Origin: Piezodorus guildinii
Taxonomy: Eukaryota > Arthropoda > Insecta > Hemiptera > Pentatomidae
Assembly (NCBI GenBank): GCA_023052935.1
Contig: CM041298.1
Location: 65,001,838-65,065,837, forward strand
DNA: 64,000 bases
Direction of reading: 5' to 3'
Position 1 is the first letter of the stretch. Each line of letters opens with the position of its first letter. Positions 33,690 through 44,290 of the stretch are shown here, one piece after another. The notes beneath the pieces are model-generated. The model saw nothing but the letters and a program-made list of their open reading frames with translations, did not search any database and had not been told where the DNA came from. The translations under genes were made by a program, and so were the position numbers.

Positions 33690-34410
33690 ACCTATATTTA
33701 TTTATTTAAACCCTTCCCTGCCTTGAAGGCAATACGGGTTCTTGCAGCTGTAGGAAGTACCAAGATACAACCCACAGCTGCTTTGTGTCTTCAGAGTTAG
33801 TTAGGATGTTCGTTCGGCTGCCTTCTTCATTCTTCTCCCCTACCCAGTGTGTAGTGACTTGGACCAACGCATTCTTCCCACCCGTACACTAATACTTTGT
33901 AGTACGGGTAGTTTTCTTTGGTTATTAGGTGAGGAATGTCACTCTCGGTCAGGATGTAGAGGCCTTTGTTCTTCAGAAGATTCGTTCTCAGTGTCTCATA
34001 AAGCAAGGAGAATATGCTCGGCGGTCTCCGGAACACCACAACTGGGACATAGGGGACCGATGTTTTTTCTACGCTTAGCTAGTTTTGCTCGGAAACCCTC
34101 ATGCCCCGTGAAGAACTGTGAAACCCAGTAGTCCGGGAGGATCAAAGTTTTTTCAAGTCTTGACCCGACGGTGGAGAAATACTTCCTTAGATCAGCACGT
34201 TTTGGCGTCGTCATCCACCGACGGTTCCATCCCTCTATCGTGGTCTCCCCGACAATTATCTTCCATTGAGGGTTCTACCTTGATCCTCACTCTAAGGTTG
34301 TCCGGTAGATCTGCCATACCTTCTCTCTTGATTTTATGTACGTGATAGTCTTCTCTTAAGAGAAGGTATATTGGTATCTCTCCTGCTAACACCTGCACCG
34401 CCTCAATATA
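33690..34410 (-). mobile_element. R1-like LINE, 3' end
   Basis: Minus-strand frames read VLAGEIPIYLLLREDYHVHK (34398 frame) and then FFTGHEGFRAKLAKRRKNIG with PLCPSCGVPETAEHILL (34214 frame). After a shift comes YETLRTNLLKNKGLY to the end at 33827. The T-G-H-G-x-F...C-x-x-C...E-T-x-E-H-I/L-L pattern is the C-terminal zinc-knuckle region of R1-type and related RTs. An (AAAT)n tail lies near 33696-33710. Two frameshifts make it inactive. Confidence 0.7.
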
Positions 34411-34925
34411 TGAAATATATAGTAAGGGAAAGTATTGAGATTCGTGAAAATATTTGAATTCCAGTTTTCAACGGAAATACACGTTTTAGCGTCCCCTGAG
34501 TCAAAATAACCAAACCCCACAAAAAGGTCGGTGTGTGTGTTCAAGTCCAGCACGAAAAAGAAAAGGTGTACGAAAATGAAATTTCATATTTGAGACAACA
34601 ATTATGCAAGAGATGTTACAGCAACTTTTTCATCGAAATCGGCTAACCAGAAGGGCCACTTTATACCTTGCGTTTTGCACCTTTTTTACGATACTATTTT
34701 TTATAGCTAAACTATTTTTTAATGTAATTTTTTTTTTATAGTAAGAGCAGTAATATAGACGTATAATATACCGTTGCAAAGGTAAAGATTTTAGAAAACA
34801 TATTATCTGATACACAGAGTTGTAAAAGGTAATATGAAGTGACGAATTATTGATTAACAATTTAATATAGTTACATTACTTAATCTAAAGTATACGTTTC
34901 CAACGAAAATGAATACAAGTTTTAT
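34405..34925 (-). mobile_element. Unclassified interspersed repeat, partial copy E
   Basis: Starts at ATATATGAAATATATAGTAA and carries AAGTATTGAGATTCGTG, GTCCCCTGAGTCAAAATAAC, GCAACTTTTTCATCGAAATC and ATAATATACCGTTGCAAAGG in the order expected for the family in reverse orientation. Its interior lacks several blocks present in copy B. Confidence 0.7.
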
Positions 34926-35744
34926 TTATATCAACTTCAAATATTTTTTAAAATATTACAAGCATAAACTCACGAAACGTCGGCAAAATTAAAATATTAA
35001 AAAAGACTGACTCCCGATAATTTCTACCTACTATGTTTGTTATAGTTTTGTAAAATCTTTTATAACGAATATTGTCGGGACTTGATTTTCTGAGATGTTG
35101 TTAGTGTGCTGTATATACTAGTTTCTAATAGAGGAGTAAATAGGGCACGCTGCAAAGTAAATAATATTAAGTTTCATCGTTATGAAGCATATTACGTTAC
35201 ATATCGCGCTAATTCCTGTGGCCTGTAAGCATACAGTACTATGGAATCCTATAGTATAAGCTTACAAAGATTTCTGTTAAAACTTAATTGAAAATCAAGT
35301 AATATGTAACTTATTTAAGTGAACTAATGAAATGAAATGTCAATTTATTTCCTTTCTAGTGACCAGCAGAACTTAATCACTTTACTGTAAAATTTTAATT
35401 CAAAAAGCCTACTACAGATGCATTTTAATTTCTTTTTATCTCTACTCTATTGAAAAATAATGTTATTATACCTTTTTCGATATATGTACATAAATTACAA
35501 AATGCATTAAATAAAGCCAAGCGAGGTTCTATTTGTATGGGGAATTCCCTAAAGACAAATAAATATATTCTTCCAATTCTATACAACAAAATGTTGATTC
35601 CATGAACTTAATATATTGATTGATTCTAAATGTTTAATTATATCACTCTCCTTACAACTAATGGAGATGACACTTGTGTGTTTTCCGTCTATAATGAGGA
35701 AATTTATGCATCTCACACGTTTTAGTCCGACATCTCAGTAGTTG
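34926..35744. other. Intron stretch, nothing recognised
   Basis: AT-rich, with CACGAAACGTCGGC at about 34972 that resembles the GAAACG motifs elsewhere. No coding evidence. Confidence 0.4.
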
Positions 35745-36560
35745 AGGAATGCTGTTAGAAGTCTAAGATTAAAAAAATCCCACCAAATTACCTTAACCCT
35801 TTGCAAAACGATGACTTCCTGCCACACTGCATCTCTCAAAAATACTACACTAATTCCGGTAATCCGCTGGCTCTCACCAGTGATGCGGTTGAGAGGGAGG
35901 CGCTGGGATCCTTTGGGCTCTGCTTGTCCTTCCACAAGTGGGGGGACAAGCCCCGTCCGGGGTTCCCGAGCTGATTGTAAATATTGTACATAGGTATGAA
36001 TGAGACATGTTTTGTTTATTTATTTGTTAACTTCATTTATTTGTATTTATTTTGTCTATAGATTTTGTTATTGTATACGTTTATTTATTTTGATTTTATT
36101 TTATGTAATTTGACTTTCCTTTTGTTTATATTGTAAATATTGTATGAATGAGATCCTGTAGCACTATTATTATTGTCTATTATGACAAATTGTAATATAT
36201 ACGAATAAAAAAAAAAAAAAAAAAAAAAATTCCGGTAAAATAAATCTGATACCTAGGACTCCCTCTTGACATACGTCTTTCTTGGGATCGTCACCTAAGA
36301 CGTAAATGGCAAGACACAGCCGGTATATACTCATTAATACAACACTTAATTACTGAAAACCGATTACTATAAGCTGAGAACCACTTTATACAAAAAAACC
36401 ATTTATGTTGCCAGTTTCAGGTAAATTTATTTATATGGAATTGAGCTTTGGGGCTGTACTAAACCATCTAAATCCTCCCACAAGAATTCTTCATGCTCCT
36501 GGTTTCGTTACAAATAAAATCATACATAACGAGCTTAAGGTTAAATTTACTTTACTCAAT
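35745..36560 (+). mobile_element. Jockey-type LINE ORF2 relic, interrupted by a nested insertion
   Basis: Left part encodes HQITLTLCKTMTSCHTASLK and NTTLIPV. After the nested block at 35863-36227 the frame resumes at YLGLPLDIRLSWDRHLR and later WN-ALGLY. These match HQITFTLRRKPMTSYHPVSF, IRYTGLHLDKRLTWNPHTRL and GIELWGSTKPSNSS of the copy at 59997-60715. It is highly decayed. Confidence 0.75.
35863..36227 (+). mobile_element. Nested retroelement insertion with poly(A) and 11-bp target duplication
   Basis: A 365-bp block flanked by AATTCCGGTAA at 35852-35862 and 36228-36238, ending in a long A run at about 36206-36229. Its 5' part is GC-rich (GATGCGGTTGAGAGGGAGGC, GCCCCGTCCGGGGTTCCCG). The rest is AT-rich with ATTGTAAATATTGTA repeats. 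It is a 5'-truncated LINE or a SINE of a family I do not recognise. Confidence 0.8.
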
Positions 36561-36639
36561 TAACATTTTGTTTAAGTACGATCGGTGAACAGTTTCTTCT
36601 CAAGACTTTTTCCAGTCCATAATTCTAATTTGGCATTTT

Positions 36640-37190
36640 TACTTTCACTTACATAAATATGAAATATATAGTAAGGGAAAGTATTCCGATCGTAAAAATT
36701 TTCGAAATCCAGTTTTCGACGGAAATACACGTTTTAGGTCCCCTGAGTCCAAATGACTAAGTCCCGCAAAAAGGTGTCCGTGTGTGTGGTAACTCTCGAA
36801 CGAAAACGAAAAGTCCTATGAAACTAAATTTCATATTTAAGACAACTATACGCCCGAGATGTTACAGAACCTTTTTCATCAAAATGGCAAAACGGCTCTA
36901 AATATTTTGATTAAACTCGCTATATCGATGTTAAATTGGACGGGCATTAATAACATGTAGGTTTCATTCTGATTGAAACAGTCTGACTGGGCTCAAATGC
37001 CGATATTTCAAAATTTCTTTCTATAGAGTACTTTTAATACCGTAGATTCTATAAAAATAACTGTATTGTCTCGTTGGTATAGATAATTAACAGCTAAGTA
37101 TGCAGGTTGAGCGAATTTGATAAGCAAATAAAGGAGAAAATGATAAAATATATTTTTAATGCAATTTTTTTGTTTTTGAAAATAATAACC
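36640..37190 (-). mobile_element. Unclassified interspersed repeat, partial copy D
   Basis: Starts with ACTTTCACTTACATAAATAT, then GAAAGTATTCCGATCGTAAA, GGTCCCCTGAGTCCAAATGA, TAGGTTTCATTCTGATTGAA and TACTTTTAATACCGTAGATT. It is the reverse orientation of the family and ends within it near 37190. Confidence 0.75.
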
Positions 37191-37434
37191 ATCAGGCTCC
37201 GGTGTGAGGAGAAAAATTTCTCAGCAGCCGTCTTCAGGTAAAAATTCATCTTAAATTTCGCAAATAATAAGAGCGTTTAATAATCTTATCCAGTCCCTTT
37301 TGAGTCTTCTCCAAGACCTCGCTCAGTTAACTAATGCTATGAACCATCCATATGACCCCTAATCAAATAACCATTGGCTTATAAAGACAACATAAAAGCC
37401 TTCAATTATGTAAAAAAGAATGCTGAACAACATA

Positions 37435-38003
37435 CGGGGTATGTTTTTTAAGTAAGTACCGTTTTGGAATTAAAAAAAGACGTGCAAAGATATCGCAATA
37501 ATTTTATTTTAACATGAAAGCCTGTACCTTAATCTACTTTTCTACATAATTTCCATGGATTTTGAGGCACTTGTCATAACGAAATACCAGTTTTTGAATA
37601 CCCTCCTCAAAAATTCTGCCGCCTGACTTGTTAACCACTGCTTCACAAACGTTTTGACTTCGTTATTGAAGACGCCGACCGCTCAGGTGTTACTTTAAGT
37701 GCAGGAACAAATGGTAGTCGCTGGGCGCCAGATCAGGGCTGTATGGAGGATGATCTAGAGTTTTCCATTTAAATGATTTGATGAGATCTTTGGTCCAATT
37801 AGACACATGTGGACGGGCATTGTCATGCAGCAAAACGATACCCTTACTCAACTTGCCACGATTAAGAAGATAACGAAGTCAAAACATTTGAGAGACTATA
37901 CCCCCACTTTTTATATTGTTACCACTTGTAATAATTATTGTTTTTATATTAAAAAAAACATGTATGGCTCACGCAGTCGATCTGGAAATAAATAAATAAA
38001 TAA

Positions 38004-38060
<57 letters not shown>

Positions 38061-38280
38061 ACATTTGGGATGCAGTGGTTAACAAGTCAGGCGGCAGAAT
38101 TTTTTGAGGAGGGTATTCAAAAACTGGTGCCGCGTTATGACAAGTGCCTCAAAATTCATGAAAATTATGTAGAAAAGTAGATTAAGGTACAGGTGTTCGT
38201 GTAAAAATAAAATTATTGCGATAACTTTGCACGTCTTTTTTTTAATTCCAAAACGGTACTCACTTAAAAAACATGCCTCG
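37435..38280. mobile_element. Fold-back mariner: two inverted copies of a mariner 3' end
   Basis: The left arm (37435 to about 37660) and right arm (about 38060 to 38280) are near-identical inverted copies. Each carries the mariner terminal repeat (ACGGTACTTACTTAAAAAAC type) and the transposase C-terminus, read on the right as QWLTSQAAEFFEEGIQKLV and on the left on the minus strand. The left arm extends further into transposase with LLHDNARPHVSNWTKDLIKS and DHPPYSPDLAPSDYHLF, the catalytic D34D segment. TA flanks both sides (37433-37434 and 38281-38282), as expected for mariner. The middle is an (AT)n microsatellite at 38008-38055. Confidence 0.8.
37640..37880 (-). pseudogene. Mariner transposase fragment with D34D segment
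   Basis: The minus strand encodes HDNARPHVSNWTKDLIKSFK and HPPYSPDLAPSDYHLFLHL, the region around the second and third catalytic Asp residues of mariner transposases. The upstream N-terminal helix-turn-helix part is absent and the C-terminal part has shifts. It cannot be active. Confidence 0.8.
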
Positions 38281-38290
38281 TACATAAAAA

Positions 38291-39602
38291 TCTGGTGCGC
38301 GCAACACACGACTTTCACTTACCTCCATTTTCAAAATCAATTTTAGAATTTTTAAATATACTTTTAAGAATTAGGAAACTAATTTATAATTTAATTTCTC
38401 TTATAGAGATATTTCGTTAATATTAAGTTGAGACGCAAGTGTTTATTAAATAGGGATTAAGTGATAGGGACCGCTCGGGAATCAGAGTGCTCTGAGTTAC
38501 GGGAGAGGTTGGTCGCCTACTTCGCTGTCGCCTTCATCGCTCGCCACCATCACCTTGCAATCGTCCTCGTGACCCTAAGTACTCTTTACGTTTCTCAGGA
38601 AGTTAATTTTATTTGTTTCATTTGTATTTTTTTTTCATCTCAATATATGTATTTGGCAAAGTTAGTTACATTATTAAACCCATAACGAAACCTAAATACC
38701 TGTAAACCTAAATACCTCCGGGTAACAGAAGGACAAAATGTGACATCTATACATATTACATTTGTATTTGTACTTTTGTTTGAAAATAAAACCAGAGGGT
38801 AAGAAAAAAAAAAAAAAAAAAAAGAAAAAAAACATAAATAAATATCAGGGATTCGGCGACTCATATTTAACGTTCTGGTTGAGGCTGCGAGCGAGTGTGC
38901 TGGCGCCCGTCTCCTCAACATATAAATAGAGATAAAAATAAATTATTAAAAAATTAATTCAATTGAATTTCAATGGAAACGTGTATTTAATTGAATAATC
39001 TATTATATTTTTATCTACAAAAATCGGTTAGTATCATTGGCTTTCCATCACTATCTATAAAGTTTCAATGGTATGTATAATATAATATTTTTTCTAAAAT
39101 CTTTAGCAATCTAACGGTATATTATACATCTATATTACTATTCTTGTGTTCAAAAACACAATCGCATACAAAAATATTATTACACTCTTCTCCTTTAGTT
39201 GTTTATCAAATTCGCTCTAATGCATATTTAGCTGTTTTTTAACATTGTTTACAAGATGGTGTGCCTGATGTTTTAAATCTACAAAATTAAAGGTACTTTA
39301 GAAGAAGAAAATTTAAAATATCGGCATTTAAGCTATATCAAACTTTTTTAATTGGAATAAAACCTATATGATATAAAAGTCCATTAAATTTTACATCGAT
39401 ATAGCGAATTTAATCAAAATCGTTAGACACGTTTTTGAGAAAATCGTTAAAAGGTACAAAACGTATGGTATAAAGTGGCTCTTCGAGTAAGCTGATTTTG
39501 ATGAAAAAGTGTTTGTAACATCTCGGGCGCATAGTTGTCTTAAATATGAAATTTCAGTTTCATGGGACTTTTATATATTTCATATATAGGTAAGTGAAGG
39601 TA
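38291..39602 (+). mobile_element. Unclassified interspersed repeat, copy C, interrupted
   Basis: Begins TCTGGTGCGCGCAACACACG and ACTTTCACTTACCTCC, directly after the fold-back mariner. It resumes after the block at 38361-38920 and ends CATATATAGGTAAGTGAAGG. Inner markers GGTACTTTAGAAGAAG, TTTTACATCGATATAGCG and CATCTCGGGCGCATAGTTG are present. With the insertion removed it is about 750 bp. Confidence 0.8.
38361..38920 (-). mobile_element. Insertion in copy C, possible solo LTR
   Basis: A 560-bp block between TATA at 38357-38360 and at 38921-38924. On the minus strand it starts TGTTGAGGAGACGGGCGCC and has AATAAACACTTGCGTCTCAAC at about 38431-38451, which would fit a start and a polyadenylation region of an LTR. 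The far end (CTTAAAAG) is not the usual CA, so the class is uncertain. Confidence 0.45.
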
Positions 39603-39819
39603 AAAAAAACTGACGAGAAGACGTGCTGCTGGGTACTGTCCTTCCTCATGTTATTATTTTTTTCATCCCTGCCACAATACTGCTGACAGATGCGAATTAA
39701 TAGGTGAAGTAAAAAAAAAAAAGAATAAAAAAAAAAGATATATTTATATTACCTCATTATTAAATTGTTCAACTGTATGGTTTGTCTTCATGAATTACAA
39801 GATATTGAATTAATTAATA

Positions 39820-39964
39820 GGGGTACTCACTACGTTTGCTATAGCATGCTATTTGTGTTATTTTGCTAAACCCGTCGAGTTTCTACAGTTATTTCCTGTA
39901 TAAAATTGATGGGTTTAGCACAATAGCACAAATAGCATGCTATAGTAAACGTAGTGAGTACCCC
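39820..39964. mobile_element. 145-bp MITE with 54-bp terminal inverted repeats
   Basis: Left arm 39820-39873 (GGGGTACTCACTACGTTTG...) and right arm 39911-39964 are inverted repeats with only three mismatches in 54 positions, around a 37-bp centre. TA flanks both sides (39818-39819 and 39965-39966), consistent with a Tc1/mariner-type target. No coding capacity. Confidence 0.92.
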
Positions 39965-40702
39965 TAATATGTAACTCCAGATTTTAGTTTTAATGTTATA
40001 TTAATAAAATAGAGCGATAGTTCCGAGTCTGAACTGCTTCGGAATATAGTGCTTAAAATCTAGTTACCTTCTAAGCCTGTTTAAATTAATTAATTTGCAG
40101 ACACGGCTAATAGACATAATTCTGTAGATACTAAATTAGTCAGTTAAACTACCCCCAGTCTATATTTCTCCAGATTTTCTATGTATCTAAGTTTATCATC
40201 TAAAAATGTTAGATATGCTATTAAATCAATTTTACGATTGACAATATACTTTATTTATTCGATTGTCTTTGTCAAACTCACATGTCAAATATATTTTTAA
40301 GCGCATTTTTCTATAATCCATGGAAATCTATTGGGTTCATAACATATATTTCCTGTATTACATCAATATTTCATGTAACATCTAATTTCGAATTTCGTAA
40401 TCAGGTCGAGACTTTAATTGATAGTTTAATTTATTGAAACTCAGTCAGTATTTGTCTGATTTTTTTTAAATAAAAAAAGTTGTACCATTCTTCTAATATG
40501 TGTGAGAAGTTTTATTAAGACATATTTTGTATCATCAGGTAACATGGTTTAATAAAGCTCATCGTCTGTAACAGGTGAGAAATTTATTTATTCCGCAAAC
40601 TTTCTTAAACATAATTCGAGGTTCGCTGTCTACTTATTCAATGAGCAAATATGTTAGCCAATGAATTGAAATATAATAAAAAACAGAAATGTAAAATAGA
40701 TT
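39965..40702. other. Intron stretch, nothing recognised
   Basis: AT-rich, no recognisable element or coding sequence. Confidence 0.4.
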
Positions 40703-40925
40703 TTAAAAGCAACTAGGTATCAGTATAGCAAGACTTGGCCAGCGCCTCGATAGTCTTCTGGGCGGATTATAAGAGTTTATGGCAGCAGATAGTTTTTCAG
40801 TCAGCGAATTTGAATTTAGGGCCAGTCTGTCGTGAAATTTATTGTAGCGGTCAGTAGCAGTTACAGTGGCGAATGGAATGTCAAGGTTCATATTAAGTGT
40901 CTCATAAGATAGATACAACTTAAAG
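40703..40925 (-). mobile_element. Jockey-type LINE, ORF2 C-terminal fragment
   Basis: The minus strand is open over LNMNLDIPFATVTATDRYNK, FHDRLALNSNSLTEKLS and YNPPRRLSRRWPSL. It matches LHHDLNVPFISD and YNPPRRLKWQ of the copy at 25163-29660, and LHNDLNIPFVAD of 59997-60715. Confidence 0.8.
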
Positions 40926-41796
40926 GAGATATTTTTTTGTTGTTAGTGGTAATACTTCTTCTATTTAGTCTTTTGGTTTATTTAAGTTTTATTTTTCTCT
41001 TTTTAACATTTATGATTATTCCTTTTTTATATAATATTTATTGCCATCTCAGAACCTATTTCTTAACTTGCCCGTTTTAGAAAATTTCATCTTTTTGATC
41101 GTTATATTGCGTTTAAAAAAAAATCTGTAATTTCGTTTTAATTTTAATTTGTAAATAATACCACTAGAACTTTTCCTGTCAACTGTTCCTAATGGATTGA
41201 GATAATTAGTGGTTGTATCGTGTTTCTCTATGTGGTGATATTTTAATAATTGTTATATAATGCTCGTCTGTTATCGACGTTTATTATTTCAGGTTTCAGA
41301 TTACATTTTAGATACTTATTCTGAGTTTTAAGCGTTCCTATTGCCATAAATGTTTCAGTATACACGGAGAATGTTATTTTGGACACGTATACATTTTCAA
41401 ATAAATAAAATATGTAATTATTTAGGCGAACGGCATAGATCATCAGTCCGTTAAGTGGCGGTGTTATTTGGAAGATTTGTCTGATCAGATGCCTGTCATA
41501 CTTGGTCAGATTCTTTTTTAACATTTTTAGCCAATATTTTATTTGGAAGTAAGTTTCGTTATTCCTTGGTGTGTTTGGATATGTTAAAATGGAGATGAAT
41601 AATTGACTTTCTTTGTTTTTTTTTAAACTGAACTGAGATTCAAGTCTGATCTTTCTGATACACTATCTGATTCTTGATAAGATATAATTTTCTATTAGTA
41701 TATGCCAAAAGAGGTAATGATTTCTGCAGTGGTTCGATCAACGAATAGGAAAGGATTTGTTTCGAATCGTATTGATTTTGGTAGCGAGATATACCA
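40926..41796. other. Intron stretch, nothing recognised
   Basis: AT-rich. The open frame at 41243-41524 shows no recognisable motif. Confidence 0.35.
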
Positions 41797-42402
41797 TTGA
41801 GAGGTTTATTTCAAAAATGTACTAAAGGTTTTTTTTTACGAAATTGATATTTTGAATTATTTTTATTCTCATAATTTATTTTATCTAAATGTTATGTTTT
41901 ATTTTATCTAATAAGCACTCATCATCATCCAGTGGCGCGACAGACCGTGTAGGCAGATAGTGTAGTTTACACTCACGTTTCATGATGCAGTTTTTAGTGT
42001 AGGGTCATCACTCCCTACGACTAATTTTGTGAGTGGCCACCCTTTGGCTGACGGGTCTCACATACCAGGGGGAGAGGTTGTGAGTGAATCTACATTTTTT
42101 TACATCCTTATAAAAGCCCCGCCGGGACTGGGATTCGAACTCAGAACCTGTAGCATGAGAGGCTAACGCGCTAGCCACTCAGCCACGGGGCTCCCCAAAA
42201 AATCAGCACTCAAGTCCTTTAAAAACTTTAAAATACTAAAACATTTGATTTCATAATTTCAAAATCGTGTTAATAACTTAGTAAAAAAATAATTCTTGAT
42301 TTTAATGCGAAAATAATCAAATAAGTTGGTTTAATAGTATAGTAATGCGAGATTTGTGCGCTGCCTGTAAAATTTCTTACGTTCTGGAAATCAACGTTTC
42401 AA
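41797..42402. mobile_element. MITE, TGAGACGTTG family, copy 3, split by a SINE
   Basis: Diverged ends TTGAGAGGTTTATTTCAAAA and CTGGAAATCAACGTTTCAA enclose the same interior as copy 2 (ATTCTCATAATTTATTTTAT, TGCGAGATTTGTGCGCTGCC). The SINE at 41921-42204 lies inside. Confidence 0.75.
41921..42204 (-). mobile_element. tRNA-derived SINE, family 2, with AGCACTC target duplication
   Basis: Minus-strand copy of the element at 24256-24552. On the plus strand it reads GTAGGGTCATCACTCCCTAC, the complement of the B box (GGGATTCGAACTC) and the complement of the A box (CGCTAGCCACTCAGCCACG). AGCACTC lies at 41914-41920 and again at 42205-42211. Confidence 0.9.
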
Positions 42403-42941
42403 TTATTGTTACTATTTTTAAAAGTAAATAGATAGATAAGCATACTATTGATGGATAGATCCATCAAAATGCTTTTATACGTTAATTTAACCGTTTATCA
42501 CTGATGGAGTGGAAATTTATTCTTCTGGAAAGATTTCTGTACTCATATTATGTGAATAAACAACCATTTTTTTTTTATGAACGAATAATATTTTCATTCA
42601 GGTTAAGGTTAACAACCCACTCCCCTCCCCCCGCACCGCAAGTACAACTACTATTCTCTAGATTAGTTTCCCTGAAAATTTATAACCGAATTAAATCTTC
42701 TCTGAGAATAAATGTTGAGGAAATGGAATAATGTGGCTTTGAATGTTTATTGCTGTAATCTATCTGGGAGCGGAAGGTCTAAGGGGAAGAAAACTATTAA
42801 ATTTAAGTTATTGAATGGTTTCACCCACCGTTATGTTCCAAATTATGCTCACAGGATATTATGGTATTTACTTACATGTTTATTCGATTACAACGAAAAT
42901 TAAGTCAACTTATTATATATCTTATACCTGTTTATTTATTT
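42403..42941. other. Intron stretch, nothing recognised
   Basis: AT-rich with a C-rich patch at about 42618-42635. The two short plus-strand open frames have no features. Confidence 0.35.
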
Positions 42942-43130
42942 AACGCCACTTAATGCCACTATGGCTAATCGGACGAAGCTATAGTGAGAGTCCTAAAATT
43001 TGCCTATGCAGGTTTTATAAAGATAGGGATCTTCAACTAGTACCTGACATTCTCGGGACTACTGTCTTACGTCCCCTCCAAAGGACAGAATAACTAAAGA
43101 ATTTTTACTCCCATAAAAAAAATTATAAGC
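42942..43130 (-). mobile_element. tRNA-derived SINE, family 1, partial copy
   Basis: Plus strand reads CTATGGCTAATCGGACGAAG, GCCTATGCAGGTTTTATAAA, AACTAGTACCTGACATTCTC and TACGTCCCCTCCAAAGGACA, as in the copy at 50917-51193. The tRNA-like head is missing here. Confidence 0.8.
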
Positions 43131-43977
43131 CACTTTCAGGTTTATTTATTTGTAACATAAAGGCTTTTCAACCATAGAGGTTATTTTAGCCCTAAACTAA
43201 TAATGCAGATACAATATAATAAAAGTAATAATACATACATATATACTAATAATACATACATATATACATGATAAATAATAAAATACAATACAAACATTAT
43301 ACATAATATACAATACGAAAATAATACATACAAATATACTAATCACAAAATACATAATACATAATAAAATAAAATACATAATACACTAAAACATACATAA
43401 TACTAATAATACAGATATAATATTTTAAGTTAAATACAAACAATTATATAAGATAACTACATATAAGAAAAGAATAAAATAAATAAAACAAAAAAACAAA
43501 AAAAAATACTAATAAATAAAAAAAAATTAATTAAAAAAAAAAAAAAATATATATATAAATAAAAATAAAACAGGAACTTTTTTTTTTTTTTTTAATTTTG
43601 GAAAATATTGATGTGTCTTTTAGATAATTCATCAGTTTAGTGGCTGACTCCTGCGTATTTTGTAATATTGTCCCAATATCATTCTCCATACCAATCCCTC
43701 TTCGCTCGGCTTCGAAGGAAAAGCAATCCAACAGTATATGTGGTACTGTGAGGAGAACCCCAGAGGAGGTACATTGAGGCGGTACACTTTCAGGTTTAAA
43801 CTCACAACCTTTGGCACAGAAAGCTGTTATGCTAGCCAGTATGCTTCAGGTGAACCATCATAAGAGGGAGAAATAATATTTCTTTTGGTTACGAGAGTAA
43901 ATCCATTACAGAGCATTTTTTTTTATTATATCGGAAATATTACTTTATTCCATCACAACAATGTCGTATTTCATAAT
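43131..43977. other. Low-complexity stretch with a SINE head fragment
   Basis: 43200-43560 is a run of degenerate AATACATACATATA-type repeats and A runs. At about 43790-43850 GGTTTAAACTCACAACC...TATGCTAGCCAGTATGC resembles the tRNA-like head of SINE family 1 on the minus strand. Confidence 0.5.
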
Positions 43978-44290
43978 TACTTTCACTTACCTATATATGG
44001 AATATAAAGTAAGGGAAAGTATTGCGATCGTAAAAATTTTCGAATTCCAGATTCGACGGAAATACACGTTTTAGGGTCCCCTGAGTCCAAATGACCAAAT
44101 TTCTTTTTAAGAAAAGTGAGTGTGTGTGTGTGTGGTAAGTCTAGTAACAGTTGTAAAATACTGAAATTTCATATATGAGACAACTATGCGTCCGAAATGT
44201 TACATTAACTTTTTGATTAAAATCAGCTAACCAGAAGAGCCACTTTACACCATGCATTTAGAACCGTTTTACGATTTTTTTTTTAAATTG
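43978..44290 (-). mobile_element. Unclassified interspersed repeat, partial copy F
   Basis: Starts TACTTTCACTTACCTATATA, then GAAAGTATTGCGATCGTAAA and GGTCCCCTGAGTCCAAATGA, a (GT)n run, and GAGCCACTTTACACCATGCA. It stops near 44290. Confidence 0.75.

Noticed and set aside
38461..38685. Plus-strand 74-codon frame starting in GC-rich sequence
   Set aside because: It lies inside the probable solo-LTR insertion in repeat copy C and shows no family motif.
43197..43379. Tyr/Ile/Cys-rich minus-strand frame
   Set aside because: It is low-complexity AATACATA-type repeat sequence.
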